Of a stretch of DNA of 36,029 nt, positions 7,512-16,265 are shown piece by piece (the stretch's first letter is position 1; each line of letters begins with the position of its first letter). The notes beneath the pieces were generated by a model. The model made no database searches. It was not told the origin of the DNA and saw nothing but the letters and a program-made list of their open reading frames with translations. The stretch is from Roseateles sp. (GTDB lineage Bacteria; Pseudomonadota; Gammaproteobacteria; Burkholderiales; Burkholderiaceae_C): positions 1 to 36,029 of the forward strand of contig JADMJQ010000121.1 of NCBI GenBank assembly GCA_018780415.1, written 5' to 3'. The position numbers and the translations under genes are program-made.

Positions 7512-8912
7512 ATGCATAAGAAACTCTCATTCAGTGTCCTGTTCGCTGGCCTGGCCCTGTCTTTCTCGGCCTTGGCTGCAGACACTTGGCAGGTGCCTGT
7601 TCACAGCAAGCAACTGCCCAACGGCCTGACCGTACTGGTCTCGCCCGATCACAGCTCGCCGACCGTCGGCGTCAGCGTGGTCTACAAGGTCGGCATGCGG
7701 CTGGAGCCGAAGAACCGCACCGGCTTCGCCCATCTTTTCGAGCATCTGATGTTCCAGGGCACGCCGACCGCGCCCAAGGGCGTGTTCGACAAGGTCATCA
7801 CCGGCGGCGGCGGCAATAACAATGGCTCGACCCGCGCCGACTTCACCAACTACATCGAGACCGCGCCGGCCTCGGCGTTGGAGTCCATCCTGTGGCTGGA
7901 AGCCGACCGCATGAAGACGCTGGACTTCAACGCCGCGACGCTGAAGAACCAGCAGGATGTGGTGAAGGAAGAAATCCGCGTCAATGTGCAGAACCAGCCC
8001 TATGGCGGCTTTATGTGGATTGATATCGGCGGCCTGGCCTTCGAGAAGTGGGAGAACAACCACGACGGCTACGGCAGCTTCAAGGACCTGGAGAACGCCA
8101 GCCTGGACGATGTGCGCGCCTTTCACCGCGACTATTACGGGCCCAATAACGCGGTGCTGGCGATCTCGGGCGACATCACGGCGGCCAAGGGCTTCGCGTT
8201 GGCGGAGAAGTATTTCGCCGCCATCCCGAAACGCGCCACACCGGCGCCGAGTGACTTCCGCGAAGGCCTGAACACGGCCGAGAAGCGTCTGCAGCAAAGC
8301 GACAAGTTGGCGCAGGTGCCGGCGATCGCGGCGGCCTGGAAGATGCCCGAGCGCGGCAGCAAAGACCAGCCGGCCTTCGCCGTGCTGGGCGAGTTGCTGG
8401 CCGGCGGCGACGCCTCGCGTTTCTATCAAGGCCTGGTCAAGGGCCGTGAGCTGGCGCTGAATGTCGAGTCGCTCTACGGCCTGACCAGTGTCTGGGAATA
8501 CGACGGCCCGACCATCTTCACCGTCTTCGCGCTCTACAAGCCGACCACCAGCGCCGACGTGGTGCTGGCGGCGCTGGACGAGGAGATCGCCAAGGTCGCC
8601 CAGGGCGGTGTCGACGAAGCGACGCTGAAACGCGTCAAGACCCGCTTGCTGGCCGATTGGTACAACGGCCTGGAGAGTTTCTTGAGCCGCGCCGACACGC
8701 TGGCCAAGCTGCAAACGCTGTGGGGCGACGCCAAGGTCGTCAATCAGATTCCGGGCTGGATAGAAGCGGTCACTTCCGCCGATGTGCAGCGGGTCGCCAA
8801 GACCTATTTGACCGTCGCCAACCGCTCGGTGATCGACCGCGTGCCGGTGGCGATGCTGAAGGCTGATCCCGCCGCAACCCCTGCATCGGCCGCATCGGCT
8901 GCCAAGCCTTGA
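7512..8912 (+). CDS. M16 family zinc metallopeptidase, catalytic subunit
   Basis: An exported peptidase of the pitrilysin/insulinase family (466 aa). Residues 1-23 form a signal peptide ending in FSALAAD. The inverted zinc motif HLFEH is at residues 74-78, and the further glutamate ligand lies in ESILWLEADRM (about 124-134). The pattern NGLTVLVSPDHSSPTVGVSVVYKVG is typical of the N-terminal M16 domain, and the C-terminal half carries the second, non-catalytic M16 domain. The ATG at 7512 (MHKKLSF) is chosen because the signal sequence begins there; the frame extends 10 codons upstream without sense. It is followed after 14 nt by a paralogue lacking the zinc motif. Such pairs are known from bacterial M16B heterodimers. 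Confidence 0.93.
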   Translation: MHKKLSFSVLFAGLALSFSALAADTWQVPVHSKQLPNGLTVLVSPDHSSPTVGVSVVYKVGMRLEPKNRTGFAHLFEHLMFQGTPTAPKGVFDKVITGGGGNNNGSTRADFTNYIETAPASALESILWLEADRMKTLDFNAATLKNQQDVVKEEIRVNVQNQPYGGFMWIDIGGLAFEKWENNHDGYGSFKDLENASLDDVRAFHRDYYGPNNAVLAISGDITAAKGFALAEKYFAAIPKRATPAPSDFREGLNTAEKRLQQSDKLAQVPAIAAAWKMPERGSKDQPAFAVLGELLAGGDASRFYQGLVKGRELALNVESLYGLTSVWEYDGPTIFTVFALYKPTTSADVVLAALDEEIAKVAQGGVDEATLKRVKTRLLADWYNGLESFLSRADTLAKLQTLWGDAKVVNQIPGWIEAVTSADVQRVAKTYLTVANRSVIDRVPVAMLKADPAATPASAASAAKP

Positions 8913-8926
8913 AGGAGAACAACACC

Positions 8927-10339
8927 ATGCAAAAAAACAAGATCATGCTGGCCGCCCTGCTGGCGCTGCCGCTGACGGCGTTTGCCGCAGAGGCCGTCAA
9001 GATGCCGGCCGCGCTGCCCAAATACGGCCAGGACAAAGCCATCCAGGTGCCGCAAATAGCTAAGCAGACGCTGGCCAATGGCCTTGAGGTCTGGGTGCTA
9101 CCGCGCCAGGGCCTGCCACGCGTCGACTATGTGCTGGCGCTGCGCGGGGCCGGCTTCGGCGCCGATGCCGCGGACGCACCCGGCCAAGCCAAGCTGCTGG
9201 CCGGCCTGCTCAACGAGGGCACAGCCCAGCGCGACTCGCGTGCGATTGCCGAGGCCGCCCAGGGCATGGGCGGCGGCGTGGCGGCAAGCGCTGCTAACGA
9301 CGGTATTACCGTGACCGCCTACGCCTTGCAATCGCAGGCCGAGCCGATGATGAACCTGCTCGCCGAGGTGACGCGCCAGTCGGCCTTCCCCGAGGGTGAG
9401 GTGGCGCTGGCGAAGGCGAATGCGCTGCAGGCCTTGATGGTGGCCAGCGCCCAGCCTAGCTTTCGCGCCAGCAAGGCCTTGAACCAGGCGATCTATGGCG
9501 ACCACCCCTATGGCCGCAGCCAGGAGACGGCCGAGGCTATTGAGGCGACCACGGCCGCCGGCCTGCGCGCCGAGCATGCCAAGCGCTTCCGCCCCGACCG
9601 CGCCTTGCTGGTCATCACCGGCCGCATCGAGGCGGCCGAGGCGCTGAAGCTGGCTGAGGCCGCCTTCGGTGACTGGGCGGCCAAAGGCCCGGCGCCGGCC
9701 GAGATCGCCGCTTCGCCGCTGAGCGCCAAGCCCCAGCACATCCTGCTGGAGCGCGAGGGTAGCGTGCAGTCCACCATCCGCTTGGGCCGCCCCGGCGCGC
9801 CGGCCAATGGCGCCGACCAGGTGCCGCTGCGCCTGACCAGCACCATCTTGGGCTCGGGCTTCTCCAGCCGCATCAACCAGAACCTGCGCGAAGAAAAGGG
9901 CTACACCTATGGCGCCAGCGCCGGTGCGCGTTCCTACCGCGTCGGCGGGGCCATTTCAGGCGGCGCCGATGTGCGCAACGAAGTGACCGGCGCCTCGCTG
10001 CAGGAGTTCGTCAACGAGTACCGCCGCATCGGCGCCGAGCTGGTGCCGGCCGCGGAGCTGGCGATGAACAAGCGCTATGTGGCCGGCAGCTATCTGCTGA
10101 CCACCCAGCTGCAAGGGGCGGTGGCGCAGACGCTGGCGAACAACTGGCTGATCGGCCTGCCGGCCGAGTTCCTGGGCCAATATGTGCCGCTGATCCAGAA
10201 GGTCACGGCCGCCCAGGTGCGCGAGATCGGCAAGAAGTACTTTGCACCCGAAGCGCAGACCCTGGTCGTGGTCGGCGACAAGGCGGTGGCCGAGCAGCTG
10301 AAGGGGTTTGGGGCCTTCAAGAGTTTCAGCCAGCAATAG
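8927..10339 (+). CDS. M16 family protein, non-catalytic partner subunit
   Basis: This 470-residue exported protein (signal peptide LAALLALPLTAFAAE) has the M16 fold, shown by the N-terminal TLANGLEVWVLPRQGLPRVDYVLALRGAG and the C-terminal block SSRINQNLREEKGYTYGASAGARSYRVGG. Where the zinc motif should lie it reads AKLLAGLLNEGT, so both histidines and the glutamate are missing. It is probably the substrate-binding half of a heterodimer with the upstream M16 peptidase. AAGGAG (8912-8917), overlapping the stop of the upstream gene, sits 9 nt from the ATG at 8927. This supports that start and tight coupling between the two subunits. Confidence 0.9.
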   Translation: MQKNKIMLAALLALPLTAFAAEAVKMPAALPKYGQDKAIQVPQIAKQTLANGLEVWVLPRQGLPRVDYVLALRGAGFGADAADAPGQAKLLAGLLNEGTAQRDSRAIAEAAQGMGGGVAASAANDGITVTAYALQSQAEPMMNLLAEVTRQSAFPEGEVALAKANALQALMVASAQPSFRASKALNQAIYGDHPYGRSQETAEAIEATTAAGLRAEHAKRFRPDRALLVITGRIEAAEALKLAEAAFGDWAAKGPAPAEIAASPLSAKPQHILLEREGSVQSTIRLGRPGAPANGADQVPLRLTSTILGSGFSSRINQNLREEKGYTYGASAGARSYRVGGAISGGADVRNEVTGASLQEFVNEYRRIGAELVPAAELAMNKRYVAGSYLLTTQLQGAVAQTLANNWLIGLPAEFLGQYVPLIQKVTAAQVREIGKKYFAPEAQTLVVVGDKAVAEQLKGFGAFKSFSQQ

Positions 10340-10346
10340 GGCGTCC

Positions 10347-10925
10347 TTAGCCCAGCGGCCGCACGCCGATCAGTGCCGCATGGCCCCAAAACGCAAAGCC
10401 CGCCCAGGCCAGCGCGCCGATCAACACGGTCAGCGCAGTGCCGCTGGGGCTGGCCGTCAGCGGGGCGGGTGGATTGGCGCGGTCACGCTGGCGGGCGGCG
10501 CGAAAACTCAGCACCGCCCAGACCAGAAAGCTGCCGAACAGCAGCAGGTCGGCCAGGCTGTTATTGGACAGCAAATGCGCCAAGGCCCAGACCTTGACGC
10601 CCAGCACCATCGGGTGGCGCAGCTTGGCCTTGATCGCATTGCGCGGCACATAAGCGGCAGCCAGAAAGACGAAGGCGACCAGCGTCAGCAACGCGGCCAG
10701 ATGGTTCATGCCCTTGGGCGTGGCCCACAAAAACTGCGGACTTTGGCGGGCCAAGCCATAGCCCCAGACGATCAAGCCAAAGCCGAGCAGGGACAGCGCC
10801 GTGTAGCCGAGCTTCCAGACCTTCTCACCGCGCTGCTGAATTTGCGCGCTGCGCCAGTCATTCGCGACGATGCGCACCGAGTGCACGCCCAGAAACAGCA
10901 CCAGCCCCAAGATCAATTCAAGCAT
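10347..10925 (-). CDS. NnrU family membrane protein
   Basis: This 192-residue integral membrane protein has about five or six hydrophobic segments. It shows the NnrU pattern: MLELILGLVLFLGVHSVRI at the start, WKLGYTALSLLGFGLIVWGYG, then HPMVLGVKVWALAHLLSNNSLADLLLFG. NnrU-type proteins are named for their linkage to nitrogen-oxide reduction genes, but homologues are common outside such loci and their role is unsettled. No denitrification gene is visible here. The ATG at 10925 has a GGAG about 9 nt upstream; the frame is open for a further 34 codons without supporting signals. The gene is convergent with the M16 pair (7 nt gap) and divergent from the M24 peptidase gene. Confidence 0.86.
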   Translation of the reverse strand: MLELILGLVLFLGVHSVRIVANDWRSAQIQQRGEKVWKLGYTALSLLGFGLIVWGYGLARQSPQFLWATPKGMNHLAALLTLVAFVFLAAAYVPRNAIKAKLRHPMVLGVKVWALAHLLSNNSLADLLLFGSFLVWAVLSFRAARQRDRANPPAPLTASPSGTALTVLIGALAWAGFAFWGHAALIGVRPLG

Positions 10926-10984
10926 TAAAAGTTCTCCACGCGACGACGCTGCCGCAGGCTCGCTTTGTACGCGAGGAGTCGCGT

Positions 10985-11013
10985 CTGCATTAAGATATTG
11001 TTTAAATATATTT
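10985..11013 (+). promoter_or_regulatory. AT-rich promoter-like segment before the M24 gene
   Basis: A run rich in A and T (TAAGATATTGTTTAAATATA and adjoining bases) stands out in this GC-rich sequence, just before the GAGGAGT ribosome binding site (11014-11020). It contains an ATATT/AATAT inverted repeat. It probably holds the promoter region for the M24 gene and perhaps the divergent nnrU-like gene. No well-spaced -35/-10 pair could be fixed. Confidence 0.35.
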
Positions 11014-11026
11014 GAGGAGTGAGCCA

Positions 11027-12238
11027 ATGACGATCGGTGTCGGTGGAAAAACGGCTGAGCAGGCGCTGGCCGGCTTGAGCGACATGATGAGTGGCGCGCA
11101 GCCGATAGAGCTGGCCGAGTACCGCGCCCGTGTTGCCGCCGCGCAGGCGCTCTTGCGTGAGCTGGGCCTGGGCGCCCTGTATGCGCATGCCGGCACGAAT
11201 ATGCGTTACTTCAGCGGCACCGTCTGGCACCCGAGCGAGCGGCTGGTCGGCTTGATCATCCCGGCCGAGGGTGAACCGCATTACGTGGCCCCGGCCTTCG
11301 AGGAGGGCACGCTGCGCGAATACATGCAGTTGCCCGGCCAACTCCATCTCTGGCAGGAGCATGAGAGCCCTTATGCGCTGTGCCGGCGCGTGCTGGCGCG
11401 GGCGGGCGTGGCCAGCTCGGCGCGCCTGGCGCTCAGCGAGGACACACCGCTGTTCGTTGTGGACGGCCTGCAGCGAGAGGGCATCGCCTGGGTCAATGCC
11501 AAGCCGGTCAGCGCCGCTTGCCGCATGCGCAAATCAAGCGCCGAGATCGCGCTGATGCAGCGTGCGCACGACATGACCATGGCCGTGCACCGCGCCGCCG
11601 CCAGCATCCTGCGGCCCGGCATCAGCAGCACCGAGGTCGAGGCCTTCATTGCCGCCGCGCACCGCAAGGTTGGCGCCAGCGGCTCCTATTTCTGCATCGT
11701 CTTGTTCGGCGTTGCCAGCTCGTTCCCGCATGGCGTCAAAGACGCGCAGCTGCTGCGCGACGGCGATATGGTGCTGATCGACACCGGCTGCCTGGTGCAT
11801 GGCTATATGTCCGACATCACGCGCAGCTATGTGTTTGGCGAGCCCACGCCGCGCCAGCGCCAGATTTGGGACCTGGAGCAAGCGGCGCAGGCGGCCGCGT
11901 TCGCGGCGGCGCAGCTGGGCACGCCCTGCTGCGAGCTCGACCGCGCCGCTCGGGCCGTCATTGCCGCCGCCGGTTTGGGGCCAAGCTATGCGCTGCCTGG
12001 CCTGCCGCATCGCACCGGCCATGGCTGCGGCCTGGACATCCATGAATGGCCCTATTTGGTCGACAACGACGACACACCGCTGGCCGTCGGCATGTGCTTC
12101 AGCAATGAGCCGATGATTTGCATGCCGGGCGAATTCGGCGTCAGGCATGAGGATCATGTCTATATGACGGCGAGCGGGCCGCGCTGGTTCAGCCAGCCGG
12201 CGCATTCGGTCGATGACCCCTTCGGCTTGAGCGTTTGA
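11027..12238 (+). CDS. M24 family metallopeptidase (Xaa-Pro aminopeptidase-like)
   Basis: This 403-residue cytoplasmic protein has the pita-bread fold. The dinuclear metal ligands are Asp252 (VLIDTGC), Asp263 (SDITRSY), His332 (HRTGHGCGLDIHE), Glu361 (NEPMIC) and Glu375 (RHEDHVY), so an active aminopeptidase or prolidase is likely. The N-terminal creatinase-like domain (ALYAHAGTNMRYFSGTVWHPSERLVGLIIP) fits Xaa-Pro peptidases. The exact substrate cannot be told, and creatinase-type hydrolases share the fold. GAGGAG is 7 nt before the ATG at 11027, which fixes the start. It is transcribed away from the nnrU-like gene and ends about 80 nt before a strong terminator. Confidence 0.9.
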   Translation: MTIGVGGKTAEQALAGLSDMMSGAQPIELAEYRARVAAAQALLRELGLGALYAHAGTNMRYFSGTVWHPSERLVGLIIPAEGEPHYVAPAFEEGTLREYMQLPGQLHLWQEHESPYALCRRVLARAGVASSARLALSEDTPLFVVDGLQREGIAWVNAKPVSAACRMRKSSAEIALMQRAHDMTMAVHRAAASILRPGISSTEVEAFIAAAHRKVGASGSYFCIVLFGVASSFPHGVKDAQLLRDGDMVLIDTGCLVHGYMSDITRSYVFGEPTPRQRQIWDLEQAAQAAAFAAAQLGTPCCELDRAARAVIAAAGLGPSYALPGLPHRTGHGCGLDIHEWPYLVDNDDTPLAVGMCFSNEPMICMPGEFGVRHEDHVYMTASGPRWFSQPAHSVDDPFGLSV

Positions 12239-12317
12239 CGCCCATTTGAAATCTTGGCACGGAAGCTGCTAAAGCTAAGTATCTTCAGTTGTCTCCTCCG
12301 CCGCTTCCGGTGGATTC

Positions 12318-12352
12318 ATGCCCCAAGGCCTTGTGCTTTGGGGCATTTTTTT
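12318..12352 (+). terminator. Rho-independent terminator after the M24 gene
   Basis: ATGCCCCAAGG (12318-12328) pairs with CTTTGGGGCAT (12336-12346), with one G-T pair, around a short loop. A run of T follows to 12352. The stem and U-tract give it the form of an intrinsic terminator on the plus strand. Confidence 0.85.
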
Positions 12353-12435
12353 GTCCGCTGCGCCCTGGCCGGTGTGCGTATTTGTGCGGCGATGCACCAC
12401 GCTGTGGCGCATGCACCAAATCAAGCTCTAACGCC

Positions 12436-12570
12436 TCAGCTTTGCATCAAGCTGCCGAGGCTCCACAACAAGCCGGGGTAGACCACGCCCCACACAATGG
12501 CGACCAGGAGCAAAGCCTTGACGGCGACCAGCGCGTTCTTGATCCGGCTGGGGCTGGTGAGTTGTTTCAT
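12436..12570 (-). CDS. Possible 44-residue membrane peptide
   Basis: A short frame starting at the ATG at 12570 has a good ribosome binding site (GAGGT, 7 nt upstream on the minus strand). It encodes a basic N-terminus (MKQLTSPSRIKNALVAVK), then a single hydrophobic helix (ALLLVAIVWGVVYPGLLWSLG) and a short tail. It is divergent from the S9 peptidase gene and lies in an otherwise empty gap, so it is not a shadow of another gene. The GVVYP motif recalls the first helix of KdpC, but there is nothing else of KdpC here. No family was recognised, and it may not be translated. Confidence 0.45.
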   Translation of the reverse strand: MKQLTSPSRIKNALVAVKALLLVAIVWGVVYPGLLWSLGSLMQS

Positions 12571-12709
12571 GGCAGGCACCTCGATTCCGATGAACTTGGG
12601 GCCAGTGCTGGACGCAAGAGCCGTGCCTACGCCATGGCCAACGGCGCCGCCGTGGTTTCGCGCCAGAATGCAGGCCTCGAACACCAGCAATACCAGGAGC
12701 GTTTCTCGC

Positions 12710-14755
12710 ATGAATATGTTTAATTTGAGCCGCCTGCACGTGGCCTGCACCGCATCGGCCTGGCTGCTCTTTGCCGCTACCGCCACGGCGCAGACAGCGC
12801 CGACCAAGGCCGACGAGACCACCCAGCCCGCGCAAGTCGCGGCGGCCGTGTTGGCGCCCAACGCCAATTTGCTGGTGCAGGGCATCCCTGCCGTGCCGCA
12901 GAGCTTGGCCGACAAGGTGGGCGGCTATAACGACTTCCGCGGCCATGGCTTTGTTGCCTGGCATCCGACTCGCCGCGAGATGTTGGTGACGCACCGCAAG
13001 GCCGGCGCCAATACCGCCCAGCTCTACCGCGTTGATAAGCCGATGGCGGCCTTGGAGCAGTTGACCGACGCGGCCGACCCCGTCAGCAATGCCAGTTACG
13101 AGCCCCGCAACGGCCGCTACATCGTGTTCGCCCGCGCCACCGGTGGCAACGAGGTGGCCCAGCTCTACCGGCTGGATGGCCAGGGCAAAGAACCGGTACT
13201 GCTGACAAACCCCGACCAGCGCCATGCGATGGCGGGCTGGCTGCACAAAAGCAGTCAACTGCTGATGACCTCGGTGCCGCTGGACCGCACGGCCCAGGGT
13301 GGCAGCCGCGCCCAGGTGCTGACCCAGCTTTGGTTGATGGACCCCGAGCAGCCGGCGAAAAAGCGCCAGATCGCCGAATTGCCAGGCGGCGGCTGGGGCG
13401 TCGGCGCGGTGTCTTGGGACGATAAGCAACTGGCCCTGTCGGAATATGTTTCGGCCAATGAGTCACGCATCTGGCTGATGGACCTGGCCACCGGCGAAAA
13501 GCGCCAGCTCCTGCCGGCCGCCGGCGAGCAGGTGCGGGCCAGCCACTTCCCGGCTGTTTTCGCGCGTGACAACAAGTCGTTGCTGCTGCTCAGCAACCGC
13601 TTTGGCGAGTTTGTCGAGCCGGCGCGCCTGACCTTGGCTAACGGCAAGCTCGAGCGTCTTGAGACCCAGATCCCCTGGGATGTCAGCGGCCTGACCCAGA
13701 CCGAGGACGGCAAGCGCCTGGCCCTGCAATTCAATATCGATGGCCGGGATGAGCTGCGTTTCTATGACGCCCGCAGCTTCAAGCCGCTGCCGGCGCCGCA
13801 AATGCCGCCGGGCAGTATTGGCAGCGCCCAGTACGACCGCACACGCAATGAGCTGGCCTTCAGCGTCAACGGCGCGCAAGGGCCGAGCCAGCTCTACACG
13901 CTGGATGCCAAAGGCGCGGTCCAGAACTGGACGCAAGCCTACACGCCGCCCGGCATCGACAACCGCCAGTTCACCGAGCAGCAGGTGGTGCGCTGGAAGA
14001 GTTTTGATGGCCAGCAGATTTCCGGCCTGCTGAGCCTGCCGCCGGCCAAGTTCACCGGCAAGCGGCCGGTCGTCATCAGCATCCACGGCGGGCCCGAGGG
14101 GCAGGCGACGGTCGGCTTCCTGGGCCGCAATAACTACTATTTGCAGGAACTGGGCGTGGCCTTTGTCCAGCCCAATGTGCGCGGCTCGGCCGGCTTCGGC
14201 AAGACCTTCCTCGATCTGGACAACGGCTTCAAGCGCGAGGACTCGGTCAAGGACATTGGCGCCTTGCTGGACTGGATCGCGACGCAGCCGAATCTGGATG
14301 CATCCCGTGTGCTGGTCACCGGCGGCAGCTATGGCGGCTATATGACGCTGGCCGTGGCGACCAACTACCCCGAGCGCATCGTCGGCGCACTCGATGTGGT
14401 GGGCATTTCGCACTTTGTCACCTTCTTGAATAACACCGAGAGCTATCGGCGTGATCTGCGCCGGGTCGAGTATGGCGACGAGCGTGATCCGGCCATGAAG
14501 GCTTTCCTGGAGCAGATCTCGCCGCTCAGCAACAGCGCCAAGATCAAGGCGCCCTTGTTCGTGGTGCAGGGCAAGAACGACCCGCGTGTGCCCTATACCG
14601 AGGCCGAGCAAATCGTGGCCAAGGTGCGCGAGCAGGGTACGCCGGTCTGGTATTTGCGCGCCGACAACGAAGGCCATGGTTTTGCCCGCAAGGAAAACCA
14701 GGACTATCTGTTCTACGCCACCATCATGTTCATGCAGCAAACGCTGCTGAAGTAG
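12710..14755 (+). CDS. Exported S9 family peptidase (dipeptidyl/acylaminoacyl peptidase-like)
   Basis: The 681-residue product has a signal peptide (AWLLFAATATAQ, cleavage near residue 28), a beta-propeller with WD40-like/TolB-type strands (for example GRYIVFARATGGNEVAQLYRLD) and a C-terminal alpha/beta-hydrolase domain. The catalytic triad is Ser540 (GGSYGGY), Asp624 (GKNDPRV) and His656 (NEGHGFA). HGGPEGQ and NVRGSAGFGK, near 460-495, shape the oxyanion hole region. The family removes dipeptides or acylated residues from peptide N-termini; the exact specificity cannot be read. AGGAG lies 10 nt before the ATG at 12710. It is convergent with the MocR gene, 14 nt apart, with no obvious terminator. 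Confidence 0.92.
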   Translation: MNMFNLSRLHVACTASAWLLFAATATAQTAPTKADETTQPAQVAAAVLAPNANLLVQGIPAVPQSLADKVGGYNDFRGHGFVAWHPTRREMLVTHRKAGANTAQLYRVDKPMAALEQLTDAADPVSNASYEPRNGRYIVFARATGGNEVAQLYRLDGQGKEPVLLTNPDQRHAMAGWLHKSSQLLMTSVPLDRTAQGGSRAQVLTQLWLMDPEQPAKKRQIAELPGGGWGVGAVSWDDKQLALSEYVSANESRIWLMDLATGEKRQLLPAAGEQVRASHFPAVFARDNKSLLLLSNRFGEFVEPARLTLANGKLERLETQIPWDVSGLTQTEDGKRLALQFNIDGRDELRFYDARSFKPLPAPQMPPGSIGSAQYDRTRNELAFSVNGAQGPSQLYTLDAKGAVQNWTQAYTPPGIDNRQFTEQQVVRWKSFDGQQISGLLSLPPAKFTGKRPVVISIHGGPEGQATVGFLGRNNYYLQELGVAFVQPNVRGSAGFGKTFLDLDNGFKREDSVKDIGALLDWIATQPNLDASRVLVTGGSYGGYMTLAVATNYPERIVGALDVVGISHFVTFLNNTESYRRDLRRVEYGDERDPAMKAFLEQISPLSNSAKIKAPLFVVQGKNDPRVPYTEAEQIVAKVREQGTPVWYLRADNEGHGFARKENQDYLFYATIMFMQQTLLK

Positions 14756-14769
14756 GGCAGGGCTGGTTC

Positions 14770-16194
14770 TCAGGCGAGGGTGGCCAAGCGCCGGATACCC
14801 TCGACCGCCATCGCGGCGGGCTGGGTGAAGGCCAACCGGATGAAGTCGTCGCCGGCGCCGCCCTGGCCCACTGCCAAGGCGTTGCCCGGCGTGAGCCGGA
14901 CATTGACGCTTTCGGCGCGCGCCACCAGCTCGGGCGCGCGCGGCCCGGTCGGCGGCAATTTGCACCACAGGAACAAGCCGCCTTCGGGCGGGCTAACTCG
15001 CCAATTGGGCAGATGTTGCTGCAAGGCTTGCAGCAACTGCTGGCTTTGTGTTTGCAGGCTGCTGCGGCGCGGCGCAATCAAGGCGTCGAGGTGGTCCAGC
15101 AGGTCGCAGGCGATCGCGCTGGACAGGCTGCTGCTGGCGATGTCGGCGCAGACCTTGGCGCGGCGCAACTGCTCATGGATCGCCGGGGACGGCGCGCGCA
15201 ACCAACCGATGCGCAAGCCCGCCCAGAGTGTTTTCGACAAGCTGCCAATATGGATGCCGACCGCCCCGGCGGGCAGCCGCAGCGGCGCATGCCTGGCGCC
15301 GAAATGCAGCTCGGCGAGCGAGTCGTCGATCAGCAGCAAGCCGCCGCTGCGCGCCGCCGCACGGCCTAAACGGGCGCATGCGCTGGCCGACCAGCTGGTG
15401 CCGGTCGGGTTGTGCAAGCCGGGGCAGACATAGCTCAGCTTGGGGCGCAGTCGCTCCAAGGCTTCGACGAAGCTCTGTGCATGGGCGGCGTGAGGCCGCA
15501 CCGGCACGGCGATCAGTCGCGCGCCGCTGGCGCGGAAGACATCGATGGCTCCGAAGTAGTTGGGGTCCTCGAGCAAGACGCTGTCGCCCGGGCGCAGATA
15601 CTGCTGGGCCACGAGGCTGATGGCTTGCTGAGCCCCGCTGCAGACCAAGATCTGCTCGGGGTTGGTCGCCAGGCCCTGCGCGCTATAGCGTGCGGCGATG
15701 CGCTGGCGCAGGGCCAGCATGCCCTCGGCTTGGTAAGCGTTCTCGCGCAGCATCAAATTGCGGCTGTGCTCACTTGGGGTCAGCCAGGCTAAGTCGGGCA
15801 CGGCGGTGGCCAAGGAGAAATCGATCCAGGCTTTGGCATCACCGACCCTTGAGTGCCGCAGCGCCGGGTTGCCCACCTGGGCACGGCGCTTTGCGGGCGC
15901 GATATGACCGGGAGGCCCGCAACTGACCGTCGTGCCCTGGCCTTGGCGGGTGGTGACCCAGCCGTCCGCCGCCAAGCGCGCGTAGGCGGCGACGACGGTC
16001 GTGCGGCTGAGCGCCAAGGCCTGGGCAAAAGCGCGCTCGGTCGGCAATCTGTCGCCGGGCAGCAGCTCACCGCGCAGCACCAAGCCCTGCAGCGCAGAGG
16101 CCAGAGCGGCATAAAGCGGAGCCGGCGTTTCGCGCCAGGCGCCCAGCAAGGATGGCGTGCGTAGCAAGTCCATGGGCGTCAAATTGGATTGCAT
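14770..16194 (-). CDS. MocR-type transcriptional regulator (GntR HTH plus aminotransferase domain)
   Basis: A 474-residue regulator. The N-terminal GntR winged helix (LYAALASALQGLVLRGELLPGDRLPTERAFAQALALSRTTVVAAYARLAADGWV) is followed by a fold-type I aminotransferase-like domain. The likely PLP-binding lysine is in GSLSKTLWAG, and ICSGAQQAI-like and HNPTGTSWSA motifs are present. MocR proteins sense PLP or amino-donor metabolites and usually regulate a divergent gene. Here the divergent gene encodes a PLP-dependent decarboxylase, its probable target. The ATG at 16194 is chosen over an upstream TTG. No strong ribosome binding site is visible. Confidence 0.92.
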   Translation of the reverse strand: MQSNLTPMDLLRTPSLLGAWRETPAPLYAALASALQGLVLRGELLPGDRLPTERAFAQALALSRTTVVAAYARLAADGWVTTRQGQGTTVSCGPPGHIAPAKRRAQVGNPALRHSRVGDAKAWIDFSLATAVPDLAWLTPSEHSRNLMLRENAYQAEGMLALRQRIAARYSAQGLATNPEQILVCSGAQQAISLVAQQYLRPGDSVLLEDPNYFGAIDVFRASGARLIAVPVRPHAAHAQSFVEALERLRPKLSYVCPGLHNPTGTSWSASACARLGRAAARSGGLLLIDDSLAELHFGARHAPLRLPAGAVGIHIGSLSKTLWAGLRIGWLRAPSPAIHEQLRRAKVCADIASSSLSSAIACDLLDHLDALIAPRRSSLQTQSQQLLQALQQHLPNWRVSPPEGGLFLWCKLPPTGPRAPELVARAESVNVRLTPGNALAVGQGGAGDDFIRLAFTQPAAMAVEGIRRLATLA

Positions 16195-16196
16195 GG

Positions 16197-16230
16197 TTAA
16201 GTCCAATCGACTTTAGCATCGGTGCATCGG
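16197..16230. promoter_or_regulatory. Candidate MocR operator
   Basis: The 71-nt divergent gap holds an inverted repeat, TTAAGTC (16197-16203) and GACTTTA (16209-16215), matching at six of seven positions. Immediately after it are two direct copies of GCATCGG (16216-16222 and 16224-16230). Direct repeats are a usual form of MocR/GabR binding sites. The role is inferred from position and symmetry only. Confidence 0.45.
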
Positions 16231-16265
16231 CTGGAACTTCGCCGGCAGTCACCATGGAAGTAAGC

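Noticed and set aside
12436-12570. KdpC fragment
   Set aside because: Only the GVVYP helix resembles KdpC; no other Kdp sequence is nearby.
13463-14968. 501-codon open frame on the minus strand
   Set aside because: It is antisense to the S9 peptidase gene and lacks recognisable domains. Long open antisense frames are expected at this GC content.
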